Source: Burkholderiaceae bacterium (lineage in GTDB: Bacteria; Pseudomonadota; Gammaproteobacteria; Burkholderiales; Burkholderiaceae). From it: 64,000 nt of DNA. A program made the position numbers and the translations under genes. Below, piece by piece: positions 23,341 to 32,645 of this stretch (position 1 is the first letter of the stretch; every line of letters starts with the position of its first letter). The notes under the pieces were generated by a model. It made no database searches. It was given only the letters and a program-made list of their open reading frames with translations, and had not been told where the DNA came from. The stretch lies in the NCBI GenBank assembly GCA_947462685.1, contig CANHPL010000004.1:50850-114849 (forward strand). Direction: 5' to 3'.

Positions 23341-23425
23341 GACACACTCCTTCATATTCTGTACCAAAGAAAATGATTATAGCATTTACTAATTGGAATT
23401 GCCAAGAGTAATAAGAATATTTCTT

Positions 23426-24130
23426 CTATTCTTCTCGACATAGGTTTCCGCCGTCCAAAAGTGAATAATAGGCATTTTGAGTAACAATGAGGTGGTCTAG
23501 AACATTGATTTCTATGGATTTTAATAATTTCCTAAGCGTTTTTGTTAACACGATATCTGCCTCACTAGGAAAAGCTAGTCCATTTGGGTGATTATGCGCC
23601 AATATAATTCCAGAGCTATTTCTTTTGAGCGCCTCTTTTACTAATTCTCGAGGATAAATAAAAGTTTGGTGGAAATCCCCCCGAAAAAGAACTTTAAACT
23701 CAATCAAATAACCCATTTGATCAAGAAAAAAGCAGGCAAAGACCTCGTGATCTAAGGAGCCAATACTTGTTTGTAAAAACTGTCTCGTCATTGCTTGAGA
23801 CTGTAAAAGTGGCCGATCTTTTAACTTTTCCAAGCTCGCTCTTTTTACTAATTCTTGCGCAGCTTGTATTTGCGCCCATTTAGCAATGCCTAAGCCAGGT
23901 ATATCTTTAAAATCTTCTAAAGAGCTTGTTAAAAGATGTTGAAACCCGCCAAAATGTTGCAAAATATCAGAAGAGAGTTCTATTGCATTTCGATTTTTAT
24001 TACCTGTTTGAATAAAAATTGCTAGTAACTCAGCATTATTTAAGGATTGGATGCCGAACTGCAGAACCCTTTCTCTAGGCTGCATTTCAATAGGCCAATT
24101 TCGAATGGATGAGCGTGTTGGTGGTGCCAT
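23426..24130 (-). CDS. radC: RadC (JAB/MPN) family protein
   Basis: RPREKL-like N-terminus, IPGLGIAKWAQIQAAQEL, ILAHNHPNGLAFPSEAD. Start placed at MAPPTRSS; the 310 upstream codons in the ORF track are antisense to fkpB/ispH. Confidence 0.93.
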   Translation of the reverse strand: MAPPTRSSIRNWPIEMQPRERVLQFGIQSLNNAELLAIFIQTGNKNRNAIELSSDILQHFGGFQHLLTSSLEDFKDIPGLGIAKWAQIQAAQELVKRASLEKLKDRPLLQSQAMTRQFLQTSIGSLDHEVFACFFLDQMGYLIEFKVLFRGDFHQTFIYPRELVKEALKRNSSGIILAHNHPNGLAFPSEADIVLTKTLRKLLKSIEINVLDHLIVTQNAYYSLLDGGNLCREE

Positions 24131-24148
24131 CGCTACAATAGGTAAATT

Positions 24149-24592
24149 ATGGAAAATATTGTAAAAAATGAATCTTTTTTGACTTTGCACTATCGATTGA
24201 GTTTTAAGGATGGCGCAGACATTGCAAATACATTTACCGATAAACCAGCAACGGTTTTGATTGGTGCCGGTCAATTCGCACCAGGATTGGAAAACGTCAT
24301 GATGGGCTTGCCCAGTGGTACCCATCAAACATTTACGCTCAGTCCTGAAAATGCCTATGGATTGCGTAATTCTGAGTTGGTGCAAAAAATATCTGTTCAA
24401 ACCTTGCAACAAAATAGTGATCCAGAAGCAGAGTATTCTCCAGGTGATATTGTCGAGTTTGAAGCGCCTCACGGTGGTAAGTATGCTGGTACTTTGCAGA
24501 GTGTGGATGAGTCTGGCGCCTGGTTTGACTTTAATCATCCGTTGGCTGGCAAAGAGATGATCTTCGAAGTCAAAATTATTTCTATCCTTTAA
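24149..24592 (+). CDS. fkpB: FKBP-type peptidyl-prolyl isomerase, SlpA family
   Basis: FKBP/SlpA-like GQFAPGLENVMMGLPSGTHQTFTLSPENAYG; upstream of ispH as in many Proteobacteria. Confidence 0.92.
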   Translation: MENIVKNESFLTLHYRLSFKDGADIANTFTDKPATVLIGAGQFAPGLENVMMGLPSGTHQTFTLSPENAYGLRNSELVQKISVQTLQQNSDPEAEYSPGDIVEFEAPHGGKYAGTLQSVDESGAWFDFNHPLAGKEMIFEVKIISIL

Positions 24593-24610
24593 TACAAGTA
24601 ACCCAACAAA

Positions 24611-25582
24611 ATGAGTCAAGACATTCATCCAACTGCTGAAATTGTATTGGCACAGCCAAGAGGATTTTGTGCTGGGGTTGACCGAGCAATTACGATTGTG
24701 AATCAGGCGCTGGAGCAATTTGGTGCTCCAATTTATGTGCGTCATGAAATCGTTCATAACAAATACGTTGTGGATGACTTGCGCTCTAGAGGAGCAATTT
24801 TCATTGATGATTTGGCTAAAGTTCCTGCAGGAGCAACTTTGGTTTTTAGTGCTCATGGAGTTCCTCCGAAAGTGAAAGATGAAGCTCAAGTAAGAGGCTT
24901 TCGTGTTTTTGATGCAACATGCCCACTGGTAACCAAGGTACATGTGGAAGTGGCGAAAATGTATCGTGATGGACATTACATTGTGATGATTGGTCATAAA
25001 GGACATCCTGAAGTTGAAGGAACGATGGGGCAGGTGAAAGATCGGATTAGCCTGGTCCAAACAGTGGAAGATGTGGAGAGCTTAGATTTGCCGTTAAGCA
25101 TCCCAATTGCCTTCGTAACACAAACCACTTTATCAATTGATGAAACGGCAGATATTGTTGTTGCATTGACCAAAAAATTTCCTCACATCACACAACCTAA
25201 AAAGCAAGACATTTGTTATGCAACTCAGAATCGACAAGATGCTGTCAAACTCATGGTGCCTCAAGTTGAAGTCATTATTGTCGTGGGTAGCCCTAATAGT
25301 TCGAACTCGAATCGCTTGTGGGAGCTTTCTGAAAAATTAGGCGTAAAAGCTTACATGATCGATCATCCCTCACAATTAAAGGAGGAGTGGTTTAAAGATA
25401 TTAAGAGAGTGGGATTAACTGCCGGGGCATCAGCACCCGAGGTTCTTGCACAATCCATCATCGAAAAAATTAGAGAATTTGGTCCAAGAGCTGTAAGGTC
25501 ATTGGATGGTGTAATTGAAAACACCATTTTTCAATTACCTAAGGGTTTAAATCCAAATTCAACGAGTAGAATAAAACAATAA
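24611..25582 (+). CDS. ispH: 4-hydroxy-3-methylbut-2-enyl diphosphate reductase
   Basis: AQPRGFCAGVDRAI, HEIVHNKYVVDDL, TAGASAPE. Confidence 0.97.
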   Translation: MSQDIHPTAEIVLAQPRGFCAGVDRAITIVNQALEQFGAPIYVRHEIVHNKYVVDDLRSRGAIFIDDLAKVPAGATLVFSAHGVPPKVKDEAQVRGFRVFDATCPLVTKVHVEVAKMYRDGHYIVMIGHKGHPEVEGTMGQVKDRISLVQTVEDVESLDLPLSIPIAFVTQTTLSIDETADIVVALTKKFPHITQPKKQDICYATQNRQDAVKLMVPQVEVIIVVGSPNSSNSNRLWELSEKLGVKAYMIDHPSQLKEEWFKDIKRVGLTAGASAPEVLAQSIIEKIREFGPRAVRSLDGVIENTIFQLPKGLNPNSTSRIKQ

Positions 25583-25620
25583 TTGCAATACATTCAGCGC
25601 ATTAAATTCAGCAAAGGAGA

Positions 25621-26814
25621 ATGAATATGGGTTACATAGTAAACAAAAATATCTTAGATTTAACGAAGTTTGTTGGTGCGGTAAGCGTGTCGGCACTAAT
25701 ATTGGTTTCTTGTGGAAAAAAAGAGAGCGCTTCAGTTTCTTCGGACTCAATTGTTGTGAAAATTGGAAATGTAGCCCCTGTCACTGGCCCCAACGCTCAT
25801 CTTGGAAAAGACAATGAAAATGGTGCAAGACTTGCGATTGAAGAAGTGAATAAACAAGGCCTTGTTATTAATGGGAAAAAAATTACTTTAGAGTTTTTGG
25901 CGGAAGATGACGCTTCGGATCCAAAACAAGGTACTCAAGTAGCTCAAAAATTAGTTGACCAAAAAGTTGTTGCTGTTGTTGGGCATTTAAATTCTGGAGT
26001 ATCAATTCCCGCATCTAAAATTTACAGCGAAGCTGGTATTGCCCAAATTTCGCCTTCATCTACAAATCCTGAATATACAAAACAAGGATTTAAAACCACA
26101 TTTCGTTTAGTTGGCACTGATGCACAACAAGGACCAGTATTAGCGAAATACACCTTAGAAAAACTCAATGGAAAAAATATTGCCATTGTGGATGATTCAA
26201 CACAATACGGTAAGGGCTTAGCCGATGAGTTTGAAAAAACAATTTTTGCTTCGGGTGGAAAAATTGTGATTCATGAAGCAACGAATGACAAAGCTACGGA
26301 TTTTAAAGCGATTTTAACCAACATTAAATCGAAAAAGCCAGATGTGATTTTGTATGGCGGTATGGACGCCACAGGTGGACCGTTTGCTAGGCAAGCAAAG
26401 GAATTGGGGATTACGGCTAAGATTATTGGTGGTGATGGTATTTGTAGTCCCACATTAGCACAACTTGCCGGTGATGCTGCAGTCAATGTGATTTGCTCGA
26501 CTGTAGGAGTTCCGAAGGAAAGCTTAAGTAATGGTGAAGCCTTTTTAAAGAATTATCAAGAGCGTTTTAAATCTCAGGTAGAAATTTACTCACCAATGGC
26601 ATATGATGCCGTCATGATTATTGTTGACGCAATGAAGCGCGCAAATGCCACAGATGCCGCCGCTATCTTGGCAGCTTTACCTGCAACTAATTATGCTGGT
26701 TTGTCTGGGCAGATTGCCTTTGATGCGAAGGGTGATTTAAAAGAAAGTGTAATTACTTTGAATCAATATAAAGACGGTAAAGTGGTTACACTTGAAGTGA
26801 TAAAAATGCAATAA
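25621..26814 (+). CDS. livK: Branched-chain amino acid ABC transporter substrate-binding protein (predicted lipoprotein)
   Basis: Periplasmic binding protein fold (GPNAHLGKDNENGARLAIEEVN); lipobox LVSC; followed by livHMGF. Confidence 0.93.
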   Translation: MNMGYIVNKNILDLTKFVGAVSVSALILVSCGKKESASVSSDSIVVKIGNVAPVTGPNAHLGKDNENGARLAIEEVNKQGLVINGKKITLEFLAEDDASDPKQGTQVAQKLVDQKVVAVVGHLNSGVSIPASKIYSEAGIAQISPSSTNPEYTKQGFKTTFRLVGTDAQQGPVLAKYTLEKLNGKNIAIVDDSTQYGKGLADEFEKTIFASGGKIVIHEATNDKATDFKAILTNIKSKKPDVILYGGMDATGGPFARQAKELGITAKIIGGDGICSPTLAQLAGDAAVNVICSTVGVPKESLSNGEAFLKNYQERFKSQVEIYSPMAYDAVMIIVDAMKRANATDAAAILAALPATNYAGLSGQIAFDAKGDLKESVITLNQYKDGKVVTLEVIKMQ

Positions 26815-26820
26815 ATATTT

Positions 26821-26844
26821 AACGGCAGATTTTCATCTGCCGTT
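26821..26844. promoter_or_regulatory. Perfect 10-bp stem-loop between livK and livH
   Basis: AACGGCAGAT-TTTC-ATCTGCCGTT, ending 5 nt before the livH ATG. Confidence 0.75.
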
Positions 26845-26849
26845 TCATT

Positions 26850-27785
26850 ATGGATACCCTCTTACAGCAAATTCTGAATGGCTTAGTTTTAGGTAGTATT
26901 TATGCCTTAATTGCTTTGGGCTACACCATGGTTTACGGTGTCCTTGGGATTATCAATTTTGCTCATGGTGAAGTCTTGATGTTAGGCGCCTTGATCGCTT
27001 TAACTTGTATTCAAGTACTTCAATATTTTTTCCCAGAGCTGCCGGTTCTTATCACGATTTTGACTGTATTGATTGTGTCCATATCTGCATGTGCAGTAAT
27101 TAGTTTTTATATTGAAAAATTAGCATATCGACCTTTACGATTTGCACCACGACTTGCCCCATTGATTTCAGCTATTGGAATGTCAATCCTGCTGCAAACC
27201 ATTGCAATGATGATTTGGGGAAGAACGCCTTTGCGATTCCCGCAATTGTTACCAACCCAAGCCATTCAAATCCCATATACGACTGCGACACTCACAACAA
27301 AAGAAATGATCATCATCGTTGTTTCATTGATAGTGATGTTCACATTACTAGTACTTGTGAAAAAAACCAAGTTTGGACGAGCGATTCGCGCAACCTCAGA
27401 AAATCCTTCAGTTGCAGGTTTGATGGGTGTTAATACGGATCGAGTGATTTCATACACATTTATGCTAGGAGGTGGACTTGCAGCTCTGGCTGGTTTTATG
27501 ATTGCTAGCAATTATGGATCGGCACATTTTTATATGGGCTTTACTCCTGGATTAAAAGCTTTTACAGCAGCTGTTCTTGGAGGTATTGGTAACATCCCTG
27601 GTGCAATGCTTGGTGGCTTGCTACTAGGGTTAATTGAATCTCTAGGATCAGGATATATCAGTGAATTAACGGGAGGAGTATTTGGCTCTAACTATCAAGA
27701 TATATTTGCATTTCTTGTTTTAATTGTCGTACTCATTTTTAGACCATCAGGTTTGTTAGGTGAAAAGCAAGGAGATCGGGCATGA
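26850..27785 (+). CDS. livH: Branched-chain amino acid ABC transporter permease LivH
   Basis: ILNGLVLGSIYALIALGYTMVYGVLGIINFAHGEVLMLGA. Confidence 0.96.
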   Translation: MDTLLQQILNGLVLGSIYALIALGYTMVYGVLGIINFAHGEVLMLGALIALTCIQVLQYFFPELPVLITILTVLIVSISACAVISFYIEKLAYRPLRFAPRLAPLISAIGMSILLQTIAMMIWGRTPLRFPQLLPTQAIQIPYTTATLTTKEMIIIVVSLIVMFTLLVLVKKTKFGRAIRATSENPSVAGLMGVNTDRVISYTFMLGGGLAALAGFMIASNYGSAHFYMGFTPGLKAFTAAVLGGIGNIPGAMLGGLLLGLIESLGSGYISELTGGVFGSNYQDIFAFLVLIVVLIFRPSGLLGEKQGDRA

Positions 27786-28861
27786 TCCAGCTCTCCCAAG
27801 ATAAAAAAATGGCCCATTGGCTTTTTTTAGCCATTTTGTTGTGCATAACTCCTTGGTTGTGTCTATTTGCAGGAGGAAATTATTGGGTTAGAGTTCTTGA
27901 TTTTGCATTGTTATATATATTTTTGGCATTAGGTTTAAATATTGTTGTTGGTTTTGCAGGATTACTTGATCTAGGCTATATCGCTTTTTATGCTGTCGGA
28001 GCCTATTGCGCGGGATTGTTGGCTTCACCACATCTGCTTAATTCATTTATGCAACTCAAAGAGTTATTTCCAATGGGTATGCATACCTCTTATTGGTTAA
28101 TTTTGCCGATAGCTGCATTCATGGCGGGTATATTCGGGGTTTTATTAGGTACACCTACACTTAAACTTCGTGGGGACTATTTAGCGATTGTTACGTTAGG
28201 ATTTGGGGAAATTATTCGAATTTTTTTGAATAATCTTGATCGCCCAATTAATTTAACCAATGGACCTAAAGGCATTAATGGTATTGATGGAGTCAATATA
28301 TTCGGTTTGTATTTTGGTAAGAAGTTGAGTATTTCCGAATTTGTCATCCCCTCAGTCATCCTCAATTACTATTTATTCTTGATCTTGGTCATTGGGGTTG
28401 TGATTATCTGTGCACGTCTACAACATTCAAGAATCGGTCGAGCTTGGGTTGCTATTCGTGAAGATGAAATTGCAGCTAAAGCAATGGGGCTAAATACGCG
28501 CAACTTGAAATTGTTGGCATTTGCAATTGGCGCCTCCTTTGGCGGGATTTCGGGGGCATTATTTGCATCATTTCAGGGTTTTATTTCACCAGAATCATTC
28601 TCTTTATCGGAATCAATTGTTGTCTTGGCCATGGTGGTTCTTGGAGGAATGGGGCATATACCAGGGGTTATTTTAGGAAGCTTATTACTCGCAGTATTTC
28701 CAGAGTTTCTCAGAGCCGTCTTAGTGCCAATTCAAACAATGCTATTTGGGCATGTTGTGGTTGATGCTGAAATCATTCGTCAATTTTTATATGGATGCGC
28801 ACTCATCTTAATCATCCGGTATCGCCCTAATGGCTTATGGCCTCAGATGAGAGTTTCCTGA
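27782..28861 (+). CDS. livM: Branched-chain amino acid ABC transporter permease LivM
   Basis: LGLNIVVGFAGLLDLGYIAFYAVGAYCAG; overlaps livH by 4 nt. Confidence 0.96.
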   Translation: MIQLSQDKKMAHWLFLAILLCITPWLCLFAGGNYWVRVLDFALLYIFLALGLNIVVGFAGLLDLGYIAFYAVGAYCAGLLASPHLLNSFMQLKELFPMGMHTSYWLILPIAAFMAGIFGVLLGTPTLKLRGDYLAIVTLGFGEIIRIFLNNLDRPINLTNGPKGINGIDGVNIFGLYFGKKLSISEFVIPSVILNYYLFLILVIGVVIICARLQHSRIGRAWVAIREDEIAAKAMGLNTRNLKLLAFAIGASFGGISGALFASFQGFISPESFSLSESIVVLAMVVLGGMGHIPGVILGSLLLAVFPEFLRAVLVPIQTMLFGHVVVDAEIIRQFLYGCALILIIRYRPNGLWPQMRVS

Positions 28862-29628
28862 TGGCCTTATTAGAAATTACAGGTGTAAATAAACGATTTG
28901 GGGGTTTGCAAGCCCTGAATGAAGCGTATTTGACTGTTCCGGAAGGTTTGATTGTAGGATTAATTGGACCCAATGGCGCTGGTAAAACCAGTTTTTTCAA
29001 TGTTATGACTGGTTTATACCCAGCAGATTCAGGGGTGTTTAAATTAAATGGCCAACCCTACAATCCAAGTGCTGTGGATGAAGTTTTAAAAGCGGGTATT
29101 GCAAGAACTTTTCAGAATATTCGGCTATTTAAAGAAATGACTGTTCTTGAAAATGTGATGGTGGGCCGACATGTGCGAAGCTCATCTGGATTTTTCAGTA
29201 CGATTTTTAAAACATCATCCCAAATTAAAGAAGAGAAACAAATTGTTAATGATGCTATGCGACTTTTAGCATATGTCGGGATTGAAAATGAAGCCTATCA
29301 AGTTTCAAAAAACCTCTCCTATGGATCCCAACGGCGTTTAGAAATCGCACGCGCGCTAGCGACTGAGCCACTTCTATTAGCTTTAGATGAGCCTGCGGCA
29401 GGCATGAACCAAACGGAAAAAAAAGAATTACAACACCTACTACAAAAAATTTGTGAGGACGGCACAACGATTTTAATGATTGAGCATGATGTTCGATTAG
29501 TGATGGGTATTTGCAGTGAAATCACCGTACTGGATGAAGGGCGAGTTATTGCCCAAGGCACTCCAGAGATTGTAAGAAGGGATCCTGCGGTAATTGAGGC
29601 TTATTTAGGCCTAGCACATCATGGTTAG
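28861..29628 (+). CDS. livG: Branched-chain amino acid ABC transporter ATP-binding protein LivG
   Basis: Walker A GPNGAGKTS; start at the ATG overlapping the livM stop (TGATG). Confidence 0.96.
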   Translation: MALLEITGVNKRFGGLQALNEAYLTVPEGLIVGLIGPNGAGKTSFFNVMTGLYPADSGVFKLNGQPYNPSAVDEVLKAGIARTFQNIRLFKEMTVLENVMVGRHVRSSSGFFSTIFKTSSQIKEEKQIVNDAMRLLAYVGIENEAYQVSKNLSYGSQRRLEIARALATEPLLLALDEPAAGMNQTEKKELQHLLQKICEDGTTILMIEHDVRLVMGICSEITVLDEGRVIAQGTPEIVRRDPAVIEAYLGLAHHG

Positions 29629-30334
29629 TGAGCATATTTTAAAAATCTCCAATCTTGAAATTTCTTATGGGGGAATAAGGGCAGTAAAAGACATTCATTT
29701 ATTTATTCAAAAGGGTGAGTTGGTCAGCTTAATTGGCTCCAATGGAGCGGGTAAAACAAGCACACTAAAAGCAATCGCGGGCTTATTGAAACCTAGTATG
29801 GGGAGTATCTTTTTTCAAGGAAAGCTTAGCAACTATCAATCACACAAATTAGTCCAAGAGGGACTTGCATTAGTTCCTGAGGGGCGCGGTATATTTACTC
29901 GAATGTCCGTTATGGAGAACTTGATGATGGGCGCTTATTTGCGAGATGATGAGCAAATTGAGCAGGATCTCCAACAAATGTTTGAATATTTTCCAAGGAT
30001 TTTAGAACGCGCCCATCAGTTAGCGGGAACTCTATCTGGCGGTGAACAACAAATGTTAGCGATTGCACGCGCACTCATGTCCAAACCTAAGTTGCTTTTA
30101 CTAGATGAGCCAACGATGGGGCTATCCCCGATGATGGTAGACAATATTTTTGAGGTTATCCGTAAAATATCTCAGCAAGGTATGACCATTTTTCTCGTTG
30201 AACAAAATGCCAATATTGCTTTAGCAATGTCTGACCGAGCTTATGTTATGGAAAGTGGCGAAATAACGATGACTGGTGAAGGCGAGGATCTTAGCCAAGA
30301 TCCTCGTATTCATTCAGCTTACTTGGGTGCTTGA
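29621..30334 (+). CDS. livF: Branched-chain amino acid ABC transporter ATP-binding protein LivF
   Basis: GSNGAGKTSTLKAI, LSGGEQQMLAIARAL, LLLLDEPTMGLSP. Confidence 0.96.
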   Translation: MVSEHILKISNLEISYGGIRAVKDIHLFIQKGELVSLIGSNGAGKTSTLKAIAGLLKPSMGSIFFQGKLSNYQSHKLVQEGLALVPEGRGIFTRMSVMENLMMGAYLRDDEQIEQDLQQMFEYFPRILERAHQLAGTLSGGEQQMLAIARALMSKPKLLLLDEPTMGLSPMMVDNIFEVIRKISQQGMTIFLVEQNANIALAMSDRAYVMESGEITMTGEGEDLSQDPRIHSAYLGA

Positions 30335-31497
30335 GTCAAAAAACTATCTAGCATAGAAATCATTTGATCGATTTCATCGCGACTTACGTTGAGAGCCGGC
30401 ATAAATCTTAATAAATCTGGACGAGGTGAGTTAATCAATAATCCAGTGGGTGTATTGTTTCTTGCGGCCTCTACTAGATCTGGACCAATATCACGCCCTA
30501 ACTTAAGGGCACGCAATAATCCTTCACCCCTTTCACCAGCCATTTGATACTTTTCTGAAAGCTGTAATAATTTTTCTTTGAGATATTCGCCTTTAGCTTG
30601 AACTTCTTCTAGAAATCCAGGAGCAGTTAACTGTTGAATAACACTGATACCTACGGCACACATTAATGGGTTGCCGTTATAAGTCCCCCCTTGGTCACCT
30701 GGCTCAAAGCATGCAACCGCGTCAGTACACAAAAGTGCAGATAAAGGCACACCACCACCGATACCCTTTCCAAGAGTCATGATATCTGGCTCAATATTGA
30801 AGAGTTGATGGGCAAATAATTTACCAGTTCGCCCACAACCAGATTGAACTTCATCAACAATCAATAAGATGCCTTTTTCTGAAGTAAGCTTGCGCAACGC
30901 TTTCATAAATTCTTGCGTGGCTGGAATGACACCTCCCTCACCTTGAACTGGCTCCAACATCACTGCAACAGTTTTTTTATTGATTAATTTTTCAACTGAA
31001 GCTAAATCATTTAAATCTGCTTTTGGAAAACCATCTACTTGAGGGGCAAACATCGTATCCCAACCTGGCTTGCCTGAGGCGCTCATCGTTGCAATGGTTC
31101 GCCCATGAAAACTATGATCAAACGTAATAATTTCATAGGCTGAATGTTTGTGGATCTTACCCCATTTACGCGCAAGTTTAATTGCCCCCTCATTTGCTTC
31201 AGCACCACTGTTTGCAAAAAAGACTTTATCAAAACAGCTATTTGCAGTCAGAAGGTCAGCGAGCTCAATCATTGGGGAGTTATAAAACGCTGGACTAGGA
31301 TTAATTACCTTGCGCGCTTGAGCATCCAAGGCGGCAATCATACCAGGATTGCCGTGACCTAAACAATTCACGGCCCAGCCCTGCATAAAATCTAGATAGT
31401 GTTTTCCATTGTTATCGACTAACCAAGAGCCGTTACCTGAAATCATTTCGATTTCAGGTCTTTTGGTGATGAACATGACTGAATGTGGATCGTGCAT
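30319..31497 (-). CDS. argD: Acetylornithine/succinyldiaminopimelate-type aminotransferase (class III, PLP)
   Basis: NSGAEANEGAIKLARKW, LIVDEVQSGCGRTGKLFAHQ, TLGKGIGGGVPLSALL. Confidence 0.9.
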   Translation of the reverse strand: MHDPHSVMFITKRPEIEMISGNGSWLVDNNGKHYLDFMQGWAVNCLGHGNPGMIAALDAQARKVINPSPAFYNSPMIELADLLTANSCFDKVFFANSGAEANEGAIKLARKWGKIHKHSAYEIITFDHSFHGRTIATMSASGKPGWDTMFAPQVDGFPKADLNDLASVEKLINKKTVAVMLEPVQGEGGVIPATQEFMKALRKLTSEKGILLIVDEVQSGCGRTGKLFAHQLFNIEPDIMTLGKGIGGGVPLSALLCTDAVACFEPGDQGGTYNGNPLMCAVGISVIQQLTAPGFLEEVQAKGEYLKEKLLQLSEKYQMAGERGEGLLRALKLGRDIGPDLVEAARNNTPTGLLINSPRPDLLRFMPALNVSRDEIDQMISMLDSFLTQAPK

Positions 31498-31559
31498 AGT
31501 GTTCTCGATAAATAAATTAAGGATTGTTCATTTTAAGTTTCAAAGATGACGGAATTTCT

Positions 31560-32645
31560 TCAATTGGCAAGATCAGCAGCTGAGGTAAATGAATCTGCAT
31601 AAAACTCATCTTCAGGAAGTTGGCATTTATTTGTGAAGTCTCTTTGGGCAGAAGTGATGACAATGGGGGCGCCACAGGCATAAACTTGATATTCACTCAT
31701 ATTTGGATAATCATCAACCGCCGCTTGATGAACAAATCCAGCTCTGCCTTGCCAAGCATCTTCAGGCAGAGCATCAGAAATCACTGGAATATATTGGATA
31801 TGGGAGTGCTCTTTCGCCCAAGTTAAACATTTTTCATGCTCGTATAAATCACTTGGCCGACGTCCACCCCAATAAATATGGATTGGCCTTGTCATTTTTT
31901 CATGTATGGTGTGCTCAATAATCGCTTGTATTGGTGCAAAACCAGTCCCAGAAGCGATAAAAATCATTGGCTTATCAGATGCCTCTCTTAAAAAGAAACT
32001 GCCTAGCGGGCCTTCAAAGCGAAGAATATCTTTTACTTTCATGAGGGCATTCGGATTAGCACCAAATACATGGTCAGTAAATAATCCTCCTGGCATATGA
32101 CGAATATGAAGTTCTATAGGACCTTCTTCATGGGGAGGGGTGGCAATGGAATATGCCCTTCGTTTACCATCTTTGAGTAAAAACTCTACGTATTGACCAG
32201 CGCGGTACTGAAACCTCTCCGTTGAGGGAAGTTGTAGCTTTAAGACCATGACATCACTCGCAACTTGTTCTAAATCAGCTACTCGGCAAGGGATTTTTTT
32301 GATAGGAATTTCGCCAGCTTCAATTTCTCGAGCTGATACCAAACAGTCGCTTAAAGGAAAAGAGCAGCAAAGAAGTGCTACTTTACGTTGCTCCTCTTCT
32401 TCTGTCAGTGTTGATGCGTTGTGTGGCCCCATACGAACTTCGCCACCAAGGATTTTTCCTTTACATGAACCACAGGCACCATTTTTACAGCCATAGGCTA
32501 GAATAATTCCAGCTTTGAGAGAGGCATCTAAAATAGTTTCATCTGGTTGAACGGAAAAGCTTTTGCCACTTGCTTGAAGTGTCACTACAAAACTTGCGCT
32601 AGAATCCAAAACACGTCCTTTCATATAACGTTTACTATTCATCAT
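31560..32645 (-). CDS. 2Fe-2S ferredoxin/FAD/NAD reductase, CDP-6-deoxy-delta-3,4-glucoseen reductase-like
   Basis: Plant-type 2Fe-2S motif CKNGACGSCKGKI...LLCC; FAD motif RAYSIATPP; NAD motif FIASGTGFAPIQAI. Start is ambiguous among 32645, 32642 and 32624. Confidence 0.9.
   Translation of the reverse strand: MMNSKRYMKGRVLDSSASFVVTLQASGKSFSVQPDETILDASLKAGIILAYGCKNGACGSCKGKILGGEVRMGPHNASTLTEEEEQRKVALLCCSFPLSDCLVSAREIEAGEIPIKKIPCRVADLEQVASDVMVLKLQLPSTERFQYRAGQYVEFLLKDGKRRAYSIATPPHEEGPIELHIRHMPGGLFTDHVFGANPNALMKVKDILRFEGPLGSFFLREASDKPMIFIASGTGFAPIQAIIEHTIHEKMTRPIHIYWGGRRPSDLYEHEKCLTWAKEHSHIQYIPVISDALPEDAWQGRAGFVHQAAVDDYPNMSEYQVYACGAPIVITSAQRDFTNKCQLPEDEFYADSFTSAADLAN

Noticed and set aside
23048-23392. 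114-aa plus-strand ORF across rpmB/rpmG
   Set aside because: Antisense to two clear ribosomal protein genes (L28, L33).
24131-25060. 310-codon open frame on the minus strand, in frame with and upstream of radC
   Set aside because: It lies entirely antisense to fkpB and ispH. Its translation (Cys/His/Asn/Ser-rich, no domain) looks like a mirror of well-recognised plus-strand proteins, and RadC has a good internal start at 24130.
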